This document shows, one piece after another, positions 57,601 to 64,000 of a stretch of DNA of 64,000 bases. Each line of letters opens with the position of its first letter. The stretch's first letter is position 1. This DNA is from Schistosoma mansoni (taxonomy: Eukaryota > Platyhelminthes > Trematoda > Strigeidida > Schistosomatidae), in the NCBI RefSeq assembly GCF_000237925.1, contig NC_031497.1, forward strand, positions 18,157,705 through 18,221,704, in the 5' to 3' direction. The notes beneath the pieces are model-generated. The model made no database searches and was not told where the DNA came from. It worked only from the letters and a program-made list of their open reading frames with translations. Made by a program: the position numbers and the translations under genes.

Positions 57601-58388
57601 TTTCCTATGTCAATCAGAGAACTATTATATTACACAGCAACTGAATCTGTTATTCTTTATTGGCATCAAACACAGTTTTTGGCAATAGAGGATATTCGTA
57701 GGTTACTAGTGTTCAGCGATATATGTTTTCAAAAAAGTGCTCATGTGTTGAAACCGCTTAGTTAGCAATGCTGAGGTTAAACTGAGTATAATAGATAAGG
57801 AATTGTAAATTGATCGATGAGGTAGTGAGTTTTCATCAGGTCAGGTGTTTGGAGCATGTATTACGTATACCCAATTTGTGAATAATTGGATCATAACGCA
57901 CAATAAACTAAAAAGATATTGGTGTATACCAGGGTAAGTCATTTAGGATATGAAAATATGATACAAGACTAATGTTTAAATTACAATAGTTTATATATTA
58001 AACGGAAGCCTGTGACTAAAGGAATAAGGCAATTATTTAAACTAAATGTTAATAAGTATTGATTAGGAAGCAAGCTAACTAATGATCCAAAACGTAGCTT
58101 TCATTGTTTGTTGTTTCTGTATTCTTCTCTTCACAATGGACACTAATCAGACAGTTGTAGATTGATCAGTGTAATTAATGTATACCTTTTTCACACGTTC
58201 TATTATTTTATAATTTTATATTAAATGTGACTTTTATTTTACTTAAAGGTTATTGGTTTAATATTGTGGATATGAAAGCTTTTACAGCTCTTCGTGGTAC
58301 ATCACTTAAATCTTTTCGTATTCCTAGTTGTTGTGTTTCTATTGATGATCAATCTTGGCCATTTAATTTGGATGAGAATTTAAATGAA
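39355..58388 (+). CDS. F-box/LRR protein (FBXO33/FBXO39-like), four exons, 3' end not found
   Basis: Predicted substrate receptor of an SCF (Skp1-Cul1-F-box) ubiquitin ligase. Exons: 39355-39791, 47593-47940, 49781-51150 and 58249-58388. All junctions are GT..AG with matching phase, giving 765 codons before the last donor. The F-box occupies residues 22-66 ([30 protein letters not shown]). A leucine-rich-repeat-like region follows: [20 protein letters not shown], then [19 protein letters not shown]. The third exon is unusual. Its structured blocks ([19 protein letters not shown], residues 379-424, and [20 protein letters not shown]) are separated by Ser-, Asn- and Asp-rich low-complexity stretches, about residues 305-375 and 430-690. 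Exon 4 ([20 protein letters not shown]) resembles the last LRR-like block of FBXO33. Two start ATGs are possible (39355 or 39385). The terminal exon is missing or lies past the right edge. Family naming is from memory; the F-box itself is clear. Confidence 0.8.
39851..39959. mobile_element. Palindromic MITE-like element, compact copy 3
   Basis: 109 bp from CCCAATCTCCCTATTTTGGGG to CCCCAAAATAAGGAGATTGAG: terminal inverted repeats of about 19 bp with one or two mismatches. It is flanked by TA on both sides. It lies just inside F-box intron 1, 60 bp after the exon 1 donor. Confidence 0.7.
39960..41661. other. F-box intron 1, proximal part
   Basis: No exon is recognised. A tRNA-like SINE head is at 41112-41162. 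The frames at 40585-40782 and 41494-41805 have no motif, and the latter runs into a repeat. Confidence 0.4.
41095..41300 (+). repeat. tRNA-derived SINE relic (second type, no hammerhead seen)
   Basis: The head reads TGGCCTAATGGTTAAAGCG..CGCGTGTTCGGATCCC, an A box and B box spaced as in tRNA genes. The body is AT-rich and non-tRNA. No acceptor-stem pairing is seen, so it is not called as a tRNA gene. Confidence 0.5.
41664..42185 (-). repeat. 0.5-kb SINE-like repeat with 8-bp target duplication
   Basis: Minus strand from AAAATGCCCTGGTACGGTCG to the LINE-A-like tail and (TAAA)n. GTTTCTTA is present directly on both sides (41656-41663 and 42186-42193), overlapping the T-rich tail by a base or two. 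The 82-codon frame within is not conserved in other copies. Confidence 0.78.
42335..45524 (-). mobile_element. RTE-clade LINE (SR2/Perere-3 type), nearly full-length, in F-box intron 1
   Basis: 3190 bp on the minus strand, bounded by a perfect 14-bp target duplication TTTCCACGGTACTT (42321-42334 and 45525-45538). It starts GTAACTCCGCCTGTAGCTCT and ends in the GTAA repeat tail. One long ORF region encodes an APE endonuclease ([50 protein letters not shown]), then RT ([52 protein letters not shown], catalytic [28 protein letters not shown]). At least five in-frame stops interrupt it: TGA at 45277-45279, TAA at 44794-44796, and TAG at 43444-43446, 43375-43377 and 42823-42825. It cannot be autonomous now but looks young compared with other relics here. 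It is antisense to the F-box gene. Confidence 0.92.
45539..46489. other. F-box intron 1, central part
   Basis: Noncoding. A block at about 46060-46280 resembles 58630-58860 and includes AACCATTGGTTACGGTAATA, the reverse of a LINE-B 3' end motif. No gene is seen. Confidence 0.4.
46490..46640 (-). repeat. Hammerhead SINE (HH-SINE2), degenerate minus-strand copy
   Basis: Minus strand: short head with GGTTAAGCGTTCGCGCGAG, a B-box remnant, then the hammerhead region 46501-46546 with stem I GCACTG/CAGTGC and core CTGAGGA intact. The GAAA strand reads GAGT and stem II is mismatched, so it should be inactive. It stands head-to-head with the copy at 46640-47010. Confidence 0.68.
46640..47010 (+). repeat. 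Hammerhead SINE (HH-SINE2) with 5' extension
   Basis: The 5' extension (46700-46838) parallels 54750-54893. The tRNA-like head is GCTCAGTGGTCTGGAGGTTA with a worn B box GTGGATCTGATCC. The hammerhead at about 46923-46970 has stem II GTCC..GGAC, GAAAC and the stem III palindrome. The core is CCGAGGA, so U4 is changed to C, and stem I has one mismatch. Confidence 0.72.
47011..47592. other. F-box intron 1, distal part
   Basis: AT-rich, no feature seen. It ends in the ACTTCAG acceptor of F-box exon 2. Confidence 0.5.
48274..48664. mobile_element. Solo LTR of a Ty3/Gypsy-like element (fossil)
   Basis: The 391-bp unit begins TGTTATG and ends CCCAACA, with inverted TGTT/AACA ends. It is flanked by a perfect 5-bp duplication TAATG (48269-48273 and 48665-48669). 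It is related to the LTR end of the relic at 14430-15560 (shared GTATATATACAGCATAAAA). It has no internal coding region, which is the usual product of LTR-LTR recombination. Moderately old. It lies in F-box intron 2. Confidence 0.72.
48665..49780. other. F-box intron 2, distal part
   Basis: Holds the TA tract at 49275-49322. Otherwise there is nothing recognisable. The acceptor TATCATAG ends at 49780. Confidence 0.5.
49275..49322. repeat. (TA)n microsatellite
   Basis: About 24 uninterrupted TA units, expected to be length-polymorphic. The Tyr-Ile repeats in the frames across it are artefacts. Confidence 0.95.
51588..51633. repeat. (TA)n microsatellite
   Basis: About 23 TA units in F-box intron 3, with the same Tyr-Ile artefact frames on both strands. 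Confidence 0.95.
51634..52339. other. F-box intron 3, proximal part
   Basis: No gene or repeat is recognised. The minus-strand frame at 52032-52250 has no motif. Confidence 0.4.
52340..53795 (+). mobile_element. LINE-A, 5'-truncated copy with complete 3' end
   Basis: Plus strand: [20 protein letters not shown], then [20 protein letters not shown] (RT motif A with its Asp). [20 protein letters not shown] follows after a frame change, and a mutated YADD region after another. The thumb [18 protein letters not shown] and the C-terminus ([20 protein letters not shown]) come next. The 3' UTR ends CATATATATCTGGTGCCCCC, ACCAGTATTT and AAATAAATAAATAAAT. The last ~60 bp are the tail shared with the 0.5-kb repeats. 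Same family as 19013-19943. Broken. Confidence 0.85.
53796..54663. other. F-box intron 3, central part
   Basis: AT-rich intron without a recognised feature. Confidence 0.45.
54664..55080 (+). repeat. Hammerhead SINE (HH-SINE2), longest copy
   Basis: A 5' extension (54664-54893, with TGCTCACTAGTGACTG at 54729) precedes a tRNA-like head, GCTCAGTGGTCTATCGGTTA, with B box GGTTCGAATCT at 54948-54958. The hammerhead spans 54981-55026: stem I 5' strand GCACTG, core CTGAGGA, stem II GTCC(CATAATA)GGAC, GAAA, stem III ACGGCCGT, and C55020 as the cleavage position. All invariant core nucleotides fit the type I consensus. Only the first base pair of stem I is mismatched (A at 55021). The tail ends CAATTGACTCACGCTTTCAA. 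Confidence 0.85.
54981..55026 (+). ncRNA. Hammerhead ribozyme motif (type I) with intact core
   Basis: Self-cleaving RNA fold drawn directly from the sequence: CTGAGGA, a 4-bp stem II with a 7-nt loop, GAAA, and a palindromic stem III closing on the cleavage C. Stem I pairs five of six positions. The short stem III suggests cleavage as a dimer or a weak monomer, as is known for Smalpha ribozymes. Activity is inferred, not shown. Confidence 0.7.
55081..55599. other. F-box intron 3, between SINE and transposase relic
   Basis: Nothing recognised. Confidence 0.4.
55600..56690 (-). pseudogene. Mutator-like (MULE) transposase relic
   Basis: Minus-strand pieces in the order 56652-56350, then 56054-55803, then 55816-55600. 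The central piece [20 protein letters not shown], continuing [12 protein letters not shown], matches the MULE transposase core pattern (DGT...N....PLY.....D......V.F.....E). The upstream piece, with [15 protein letters not shown], is less diagnostic. Several frame breaks separate the pieces. A ZSWIM-type domesticated relative is an alternative. No terminal inverted repeats were found. Confidence 0.5.
56691..57209. other. F-box intron 3, between relics
   Basis: No feature is recognised. Confidence 0.4.
57210..57900 (+). mobile_element. LINE-B RT relic, twin of 37989-38603
   Basis: A 171-codon open frame (57250-57765) reads [20 protein letters not shown] (a mutated [14 protein letters not shown] block), [37 protein letters not shown] and [10 protein letters not shown]. 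Traces of the C-terminus follow. The catalytic Asp pair is not conserved, so it is inactive. The segment 57360-57680 is almost identical, in inverted orientation, to 38290-38603. Confidence 0.75.
57901..58248. other. F-box intron 3, distal end
   Basis: Contains a diverged copy (57890-58090) of the block at 10720-10930. It ends in the TTAAAG acceptor of F-box exon 4. Confidence 0.4.
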
Positions 58389-59924
58389 GTAAGTAATTGA
58401 AATATCAAAATAAAATGATGTTATCAGTACCTAATTAATTTATTTCTACATGTTGAATGAAAGCATATAACAAAGTAGTAACCTCTCCATTACGTCTTCT
58501 GTTCAAGAATATTCACTGCAAGCGATGTGTATTATAGATTAAATCAACATGAATCTTGGTGAAATAAGTCATTCAGTAATACGCAACGTAAATAACGTTA
58601 CACATACGTGCGAGATAAAATTATTTCGAAATAAATTAAAGAGTAATAAGAGTAGTAAACAGTTTCAGTGGTGTTAAAAAAGATTAGGTAGAGAAAAAGA
58701 AAAAAAAGTTATGAGATTTCAAGACTCGAATTCTGAAGGAAGACTAGGAGTGAATTTGTTCGATTTACTAAATCTTCAAACATTTGATATTGTAGCATAG
58801 TATTCACAACTTCCAACTAGTGGCTCTTATGAATTTGAATCACTCCACTTACAAAGGTATATATATTCGGGTAAAAACTTTTCGAATTATACATAAAATT
58901 ACTACAACTCGTAAGTTGGTCTACGAAACTGTGAATAGTTGGTGACTTATTAGCTTATCCTAACGAAAAGAGATGTTTTTTGTTATTGAGAACTGCCTTG
59001 ATATGACTCTTTGTACTGTACACATAAGTGAGAAATTATGTCACAAAATAATAGGTTGATTCGTATTAAATGAACACAGTAGTAGGAATTAGTTTTAATC
59101 TTTCTTTTTCATACCATTATAATATTGAGTATTGTGATTTTGACTAAACTGAAGTTGTTTTTGACAGAGAAAAAAACAAGTGATATATGACGTTTTGTCA
59201 ATTCGTCATCATTTTTTCTCTCTTTATCGTATCCCTCAATAATATTTTCATTTTGATGTCATTTTCGAAATTACCTCTCATATGTTTTCTAGATCTTAAA
59301 TTGATTGGAACTGAAATAATGATTGTATTTGAAATTGTTTCCACAACTTTAATCATAAAATAAAGGGAATTAAGTAAAGGTTTCTAGGTTTATTCACTTC
59401 CTACGGATTGTGACTTTTATGGTTGTTGTATACTGTTGGTTAATGATTTTACCTAACTCATATAATCTACTCTAGGTATAGAGCGATGACATAATAGTAT
59501 AGTTCAAAGTTGAATAGTGTTTGAAGTAATCCACTAATGAATAATAAAGCTAGATTAAATAAAAAATTTTTAAATAAACTAAAATACAAGAGTGTAGAAC
59601 TTTGTTTGAATGAATACATCGTTTTATGTTGTAATAACTAAATGATTAGAAATGAATAACAAGAAATTAACGAAAATTTAAAGATTTTTAATTAAAACAA
59701 GTCTTGGGATATTCATAACTTGATGTAAACCATCACTTCTTCGGATAATAAAAATCAAATATATCACATAATTCTGATAAACTTCGTCTTCTCATGGCAT
59801 TATCGTAACTTTTAATTATTTTATGTGGCGAGTTCTTAAAGTTTGGTAAATTGAAAAAGAATCAAATAGAATTTTTTCTCAATTAAATAATAATTATTTA
59901 TATATAGTGAATCTCATTGAAGTC
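58389..59924. other. Presumed F-box intron 4, proximal part
   Basis: Follows the GTAAGT donor at 58389. The block 58630-58860 resembles 46060-46280. No continuing exon was identified by eye. Confidence 0.4.
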
Positions 59925-60262
59925 AATTGAAGCTAGACCACCATGGAAAACCTGAAAGCACTGGACGGCCGTTTCGTCCTATTATGGGACTCCTCAGTAG
60001 TGCGCATCCACGATCCTGCCTCGCGAGATTCGAATCCAGGACCTACCAGTCTTGCGCGCGAGCACTCGACCGATAGACCACTGAGCCGGCGTTCAACGGT
60101 GTTAATGTCTAACTTCCACTAATCCACGAAGTTGAGCAACCATTTCACCAATGCCTTCAGTGAGTTTATATCTCCCAACAAACCTGGTTGAACTCCACTG
60201 ATTACTGCTACTCACTAGAACCCCAGGAAATACCTCATGGAGCCAGTCACTAGTGAGCACAT
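59925..60262 (-). repeat. Hammerhead SINE (HH-SINE2), minus-strand copy with full core
   Basis: Minus strand from 60262: 5' extension GTGCTCACTAGTGACTGG, tRNA-like head GGCTCAGTGGTCTATCGG with B box GGATTCGAATC, then the hammerhead 59958-60003 and the tail GGTCTAGCTTCAATTGACTT. The core CTGAGGA, stem II, GAAA and stem III are all intact. Stem I has a single mismatch next to the core (A opposite C). Confidence 0.84.
59958..60003 (-). ncRNA. Hammerhead ribozyme motif (type I) with intact core
   Basis: Same fold as at 54981-55026: GCACTA/CAGTGC stem I (5 of 6 pairs), CTGAGGA, GTCC(CATAATA)GGAC, GAAA, ACGGCCGT, and cleavage C at 59964. Activity is inferred. Confidence 0.68.
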
Positions 60263-60350
60263 GAGTCCCACAATAGGACGAAACGGCCGTCCAGTGCTTT
60301 CAGGTTTTCCATGGTGATCTAGCTTCAATTGACTCATGATTTTCAACTAT
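60263..60350 (+). repeat. Inverted 3' half of a hammerhead SINE
   Basis: Plus-strand GAGTCCCACAATAGGACG, GAAACGGCCGTCCAGTGC and the standard tail. The 5' half of the ribozyme and the tRNA head are missing. It abuts the 5' end of the minus-strand copy 59925-60262, so the two form inverted arms of about 75 bp. Confidence 0.78.
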
Positions 60351-61435
60351 ATATAAAAAAAATTACTAAAAAAAATCTCCACAAACAACCCCCATATAAT
60401 AATTAGTTGTAATTTAATGAAAGACTAAATAATTCAATCTAATAATGAGTTTTATTTATTAGTTTAACAGTAATTAATTCTCATTAGAAATTTCACTGAT
60501 CCATTAATGATCCATAACACGAACGATCATTAATCATGTGAATTGATTCTGATTAACTTATTGAAGTTTAGACTAATTCTCTATGATTTTTCATTCAAAT
60601 GATAATTGTTTCATTTGATATAATTTCTGTAATTAATAATCATTGAATTTAATTGTTATGTAACTGAGTGAATTCAAATATGATCTTACCAGTATATAAT
60701 TATTACAGGATTTATCTCACTTCCGTTTCATGAATCATTATTGTAAAATTGTTGTGTGTTAATCATCCAGTTTATCTAATTGGTATTGATCTTGTTTCCT
60801 ATTAAGAAGAGTCTCTCAACTATTCATAGTTAGAAATTATTATAGTTCATCTTAAAGGACAAAGTTGGATGGAGAGTACTGATGGGCGGCTTATGCTTCT
60901 CCACCAGGGGTAACAATCATACAACAAAATAAAACATTTGTTTCATGCACTATTACAGGTTCAATGGTTATATCAACAACCATTGTAATTTATTTTAAAT
61001 TTATTATCGTTAAAAATTATTCTTAACTTTTTCAAAGGTTGAACTTAAGCCAAAAAGCTTAAAAGTAGTTGGTTTTATTCAAGATTTTTGTTATGATCCT
61101 TCAGTTGCTTTCATTTTCTTCTATCTTCCTTTCTTTTGAATCCAGAGCTTAGTATCACTCACTAGTTTTTCATTCTTGAATATTATTATACTTAACAGTT
61201 GCACGCTGTGAATAGAAAACCAAATCAGAACATTTTGACTGGTCGATTTTCGATTAATCAATCCAAAGAGAAAGATTGTGAAAGAATGTACTGAATTCTT
61301 CTCTCATAAATTCGATATAAATCCTAAAACTTTTACCATGATGATCTCATATTGTTCCGCTTATTTAGAATATATTTTGTTTCGCTCTCATTCTTTTGTT
61401 GCTTTAGGTATAAGTCGAATGAGGTGCTGCAGAGT
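60351..61435. other. Presumed F-box intron 4, AT-rich
   Basis: No gene is seen. A short RTE 3'-end scrap lies at 60855-60920 (GACAAAGTTGGATGGAGAG, GGGCGGCTTATGCTTCTCC). Confidence 0.4.
60855..60920 (+). mobile_element. RTE (SR2/Perere-3 type) 3'-terminal scrap
   Basis: Matches the last ~65 bp of the coding end of the RTE copies at 26387-27284 and 61905-63275. The GTAA tail is worn. Confidence 0.6.
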
Positions 61436-61885
61436 AGTTTATTTATTTATTTAAACACGTGAACATTAGTACAATGAGGCACCAAATAGATATGCGCCAC
61501 ATAAATCATTCAATTTATATGAGGGCTGGAATACTACCAGGGCGCTCAAGCTAAATCAGGTGGTTTTCCTTGAAGAGCATCCCCCTAACCTTTGACCTAA
61601 AGGTCTAATCCACAAGGCGACCGAGCAACGTTGGGAGATTCAATCCCATGGTAGCCAGTTACCAGTGTTTTTCTACTTTCCTAGGTGGATCATTCATATC
61701 CACCAACTCGGTTAAAGCTCCGGACATTCGCTTTTCGTTTTTTCAATTTCGTAGACAACAGTAATGCTGCGAGAAGGCAGCCAGTAGGGATTCCCTGGTA
61801 GTGGCTGTATACTCATGGCCATATGAGAGTATTTCAAGAGGGAAAGCTGACTTTCATCGCACTCGGCCTTACTACGGCAACTTGG
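61436..61885 (-). repeat. 0.5-kb SINE-like repeat, diverged copy
   Basis: Minus-strand copy with the family tail at 61436-61530 and the family 5' end near 61880 (plus strand ACTCGGCCTTACTACGGCAA). No clear target duplication. It lies directly against the next RTE copy. Confidence 0.7.
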
Positions 61886-61904
61886 TTTTCGTCTGTGTAG
61901 TAAG

Positions 61905-63275
61905 TCACATTCTTTCCGACAAGATTTGGGATGAAGAACAAGTGCCAACAGACTGGAATGAAGGACACTTGATCAAAATACCAAAGAAAAGCGATCTCAG
62001 CAGGTGTGAGAATTGCAGAGGCGTCAATCTCCTCTCAATACCAGGAAAAGTCTCCAACAGGGTGTTGTCAAATAGAATGAAGTACTCCGTAGACACCCAA
62101 CTTCGAGACCAACAGGCTAGATTCCGCGAGGATTGATCGTGTACAAACTGAATCGCAACTCTACGGATCATTGTGGAACAATCAATCGAATGGAATTCAT
62201 CACTCTACCTCAGCTTCATTGACTACGAGAAAGCATTTGATAGGGTAGATAGGACAACATTATGAAGGCTTCTTCGACACTACGGCGTGCCTGAGAAGAT
62301 AGTCAATATCATACGGAGTTCCTATGATGGATTAAACTACCAAATTGTTCATGGAGGACAACTCACCGACTCATTTGAGGTAAAGACCTGTGTCAGACAA
62401 GGTTGCTTACTCCCACCCTTTCTCTTTCTCCTGGTGATTGACTGGATCATGAAGACATCAACATCTGGAGGGAAGCACGGAATACAATGGACAGGTAGGA
62501 TGCAGCTGGACGATTTAGACTTCGCAGATGATCTGGCTCTTCTATCACACACGCAACAACAAATGCAGGAGAAAACGACCAGTGTAGCAGCAGTAAGTCT
62601 CAATATAAACAAAGGGAAAAGCAAGATTCTCCGATACAACACAACATGCACCAACCAAATCACACTTGACGGAAAACCTTTACATATTTGGACAATAGCA
62701 TTGATGAACACGGTGGATCTAATGCAGATATGAATACGCGGATCATCGAAGCAAGAGCAGCATATCTACAATTCAAGAACCTCTGGAACTCAAAGCAACT
62801 GTTAACCAACACCAAAGTCAGGATTTTCGGTACAAATGTCAAGACATTTCTACTGTATGGGGCAGAAACTTGAAGAACTACGAAAGCCATCATCCAGAAG
62901 ATACAAGTGTTTATTAACAGTTATCTACGCAAAGTAATTCGGATACGTTGGTCAGACAGTTTCAACAACATTTTACTATAGGAGAGAACAAACCAGATTT
63001 CAGCGGACGAAGTAGTGCTGGGAGTAGATAGGACACACATTAAGGAAAACAGCCAACTGCGTCACAAGGCAAGCCCTCCTTTGGAATCCTCAAAGCCAAA
63101 GAAGAAGAGGAAGACCAAAGAACACATTACGACGAGAAATGAAGACAGATGTAAGAAGAATGAACAAAAATTAGATAGAACTAGAAAGGAAGACCGGGGA
63201 CGGAGTGGGTTGAAGAATGCTGGTCGACGGTCTATGCTCCATTGGGGGTAACAGGCGTAAGTAAGTATGTATGTA
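61905..63275 (+). mobile_element. RTE (SR2/Perere-3 type), 5'-truncated copy
   Basis: Plus strand from the RT fingers: [71 protein letters not shown], catalytic FADDLALL, and FLLYGAET. It ends at the typical GGTAACAGGCGTAAGTAAGT. The endonuclease is missing. It has in-frame stops, including TGA in place of Trp after DRTTL (about 62262) and after YGAET (about 62871), plus a frameshift near 62680. Broken. Confidence 0.88.
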
Positions 63276-64000
63276 ACGGTTTATAGGCAGCTGAATAGTA
63301 TTATGAATCATTGTTATCATACATAAATTGTAAATGAAAGCCGAGTATATAAACTCGTATTTGGTGCATATGCTGCATATTGATTGAGTTTTTTTCCTCT
63401 TAATGTTGTTTTAAGTTATTTTAAGTAATGTATCATGTAGTGGAAGAAAATACTCAAAATCTAAGTGTTAGTAATAATGTATAGAGTCATAGTACGTTCC
63501 TCTCAATAATTATGTTTTTCTCTCTCTAAATATCATGTCATTCTAAAGTTTGACTGTTACATATTTGTTTCTTTTATTCTTTCTGTCAATTATAATGGAA
63601 TAACGAAATCAGTTGTCTCTGCATGATTATTTAGTTAATCTTTGTTCGTTTGTATGAAATTATTAGGTCTACATATGATTAACTTCAATGTCTATCTACT
63701 TTGTGTAATCGCTTTTTTTTCAAATACTTAAACACTATTTAATAATCTTGTCGTTGTCTGGCAATTGTAAAGTGTTATGTGTGTTATCAGAAGTGTTTTC
63801 TTTATAAACTGATCAAATTGATTTAGTTAATTAAAGAAATATGTTTCGTGTTTGATTGATTGCTAGATGATTTATTTTTATGCAATTATGTTGTATTTAT
63901 TCACAATTTCATAGGAATTTGGTTCTTTAATCTGTGTAGTTTAGTCAACAAGCTTTCATTGTCTTTCTGGGTGTCATCGTCAGGACAAACTTCAGTTAGG
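63276..64000. other. AT-rich flank at the right edge
   Basis: No gene or repeat is recognised. It may still be intron of the F-box gene. Confidence 0.4.

Overview
The window looks like a nuclear genome segment from a schistosome (blood fluke, Schistosoma or a close relative). The DNA is AT-rich. Genes carry very short introns (32-39 bp) near their 5' ends, followed by introns of several kb. Most of the rest is decayed retroposons typical of schistosomes: RTE elements of SR2/Perere-3 type, CR1-like LINEs, and tRNA-derived SINEs that carry hammerhead ribozymes (Smalpha type). Nothing prokaryotic was seen.

Four host genes are supported by spliced homology. (1) 943-1825, minus: the first three coding exons of a PRC1/Ase1/MAP65 midzone microtubule bundler, whose remainder lies past the left edge. 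(2) 7235-16631, plus: a complete five-exon M-Ras-type GTPase of 199 aa. (3) 21007-22307, minus: a complete two-exon atypical dual-specificity phosphatase (DUSP19-like, 206 aa, intact HCxxGxxR). (4) 39355-58388 and beyond, plus: four exons of an F-box/LRR protein (FBXO33/39-like), interrupted by long Ser/Asn-rich low-complexity segments, with its 3' end not found. Two small open frames on the minus strand (5809-5986, 6249-6434) may be exons of a further gene. The genes share no obvious pathway. Apart from being neighbours they appear independent.

Layout. 0-2 kb is the PRC1-like gene. 2-7 kb is repeats, including a nearly identical inverted pair. 7.2-16.6 kb is M-Ras, with introns holding a palindromic MITE-like element, two copies of a 0.5-kb SINE-like repeat, an LTR-element fossil and a hammerhead SINE. 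19.0-20.3 kb is a LINE next to two hammerhead SINEs. 21-22.3 kb is the phosphatase. 23.4-38.6 kb is a retroposon graveyard with nested insertions. 39.4-58.4 kb is the F-box gene, whose first intron holds a nearly full-length RTE element (42335-45524, 14-bp target duplication) and whose third intron holds a LINE, a hammerhead SINE, a Mutator-like transposase relic and a LINE fragment. 58.4-64 kb has hammerhead SINEs and a 5'-truncated RTE copy.

The most interesting features are three. A tRNA-headed SINE family has copies that keep a complete hammerhead core and are accompanied by inverted hammerhead half-copies. A ~0.5-kb noncoding family shares its 3' tail with a LINE and has its own target duplications. 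A ~98% identical 0.3-kb inverted repeat brackets the first exons of the F-box gene. All homology statements come from recalled family sequences, not database searches.
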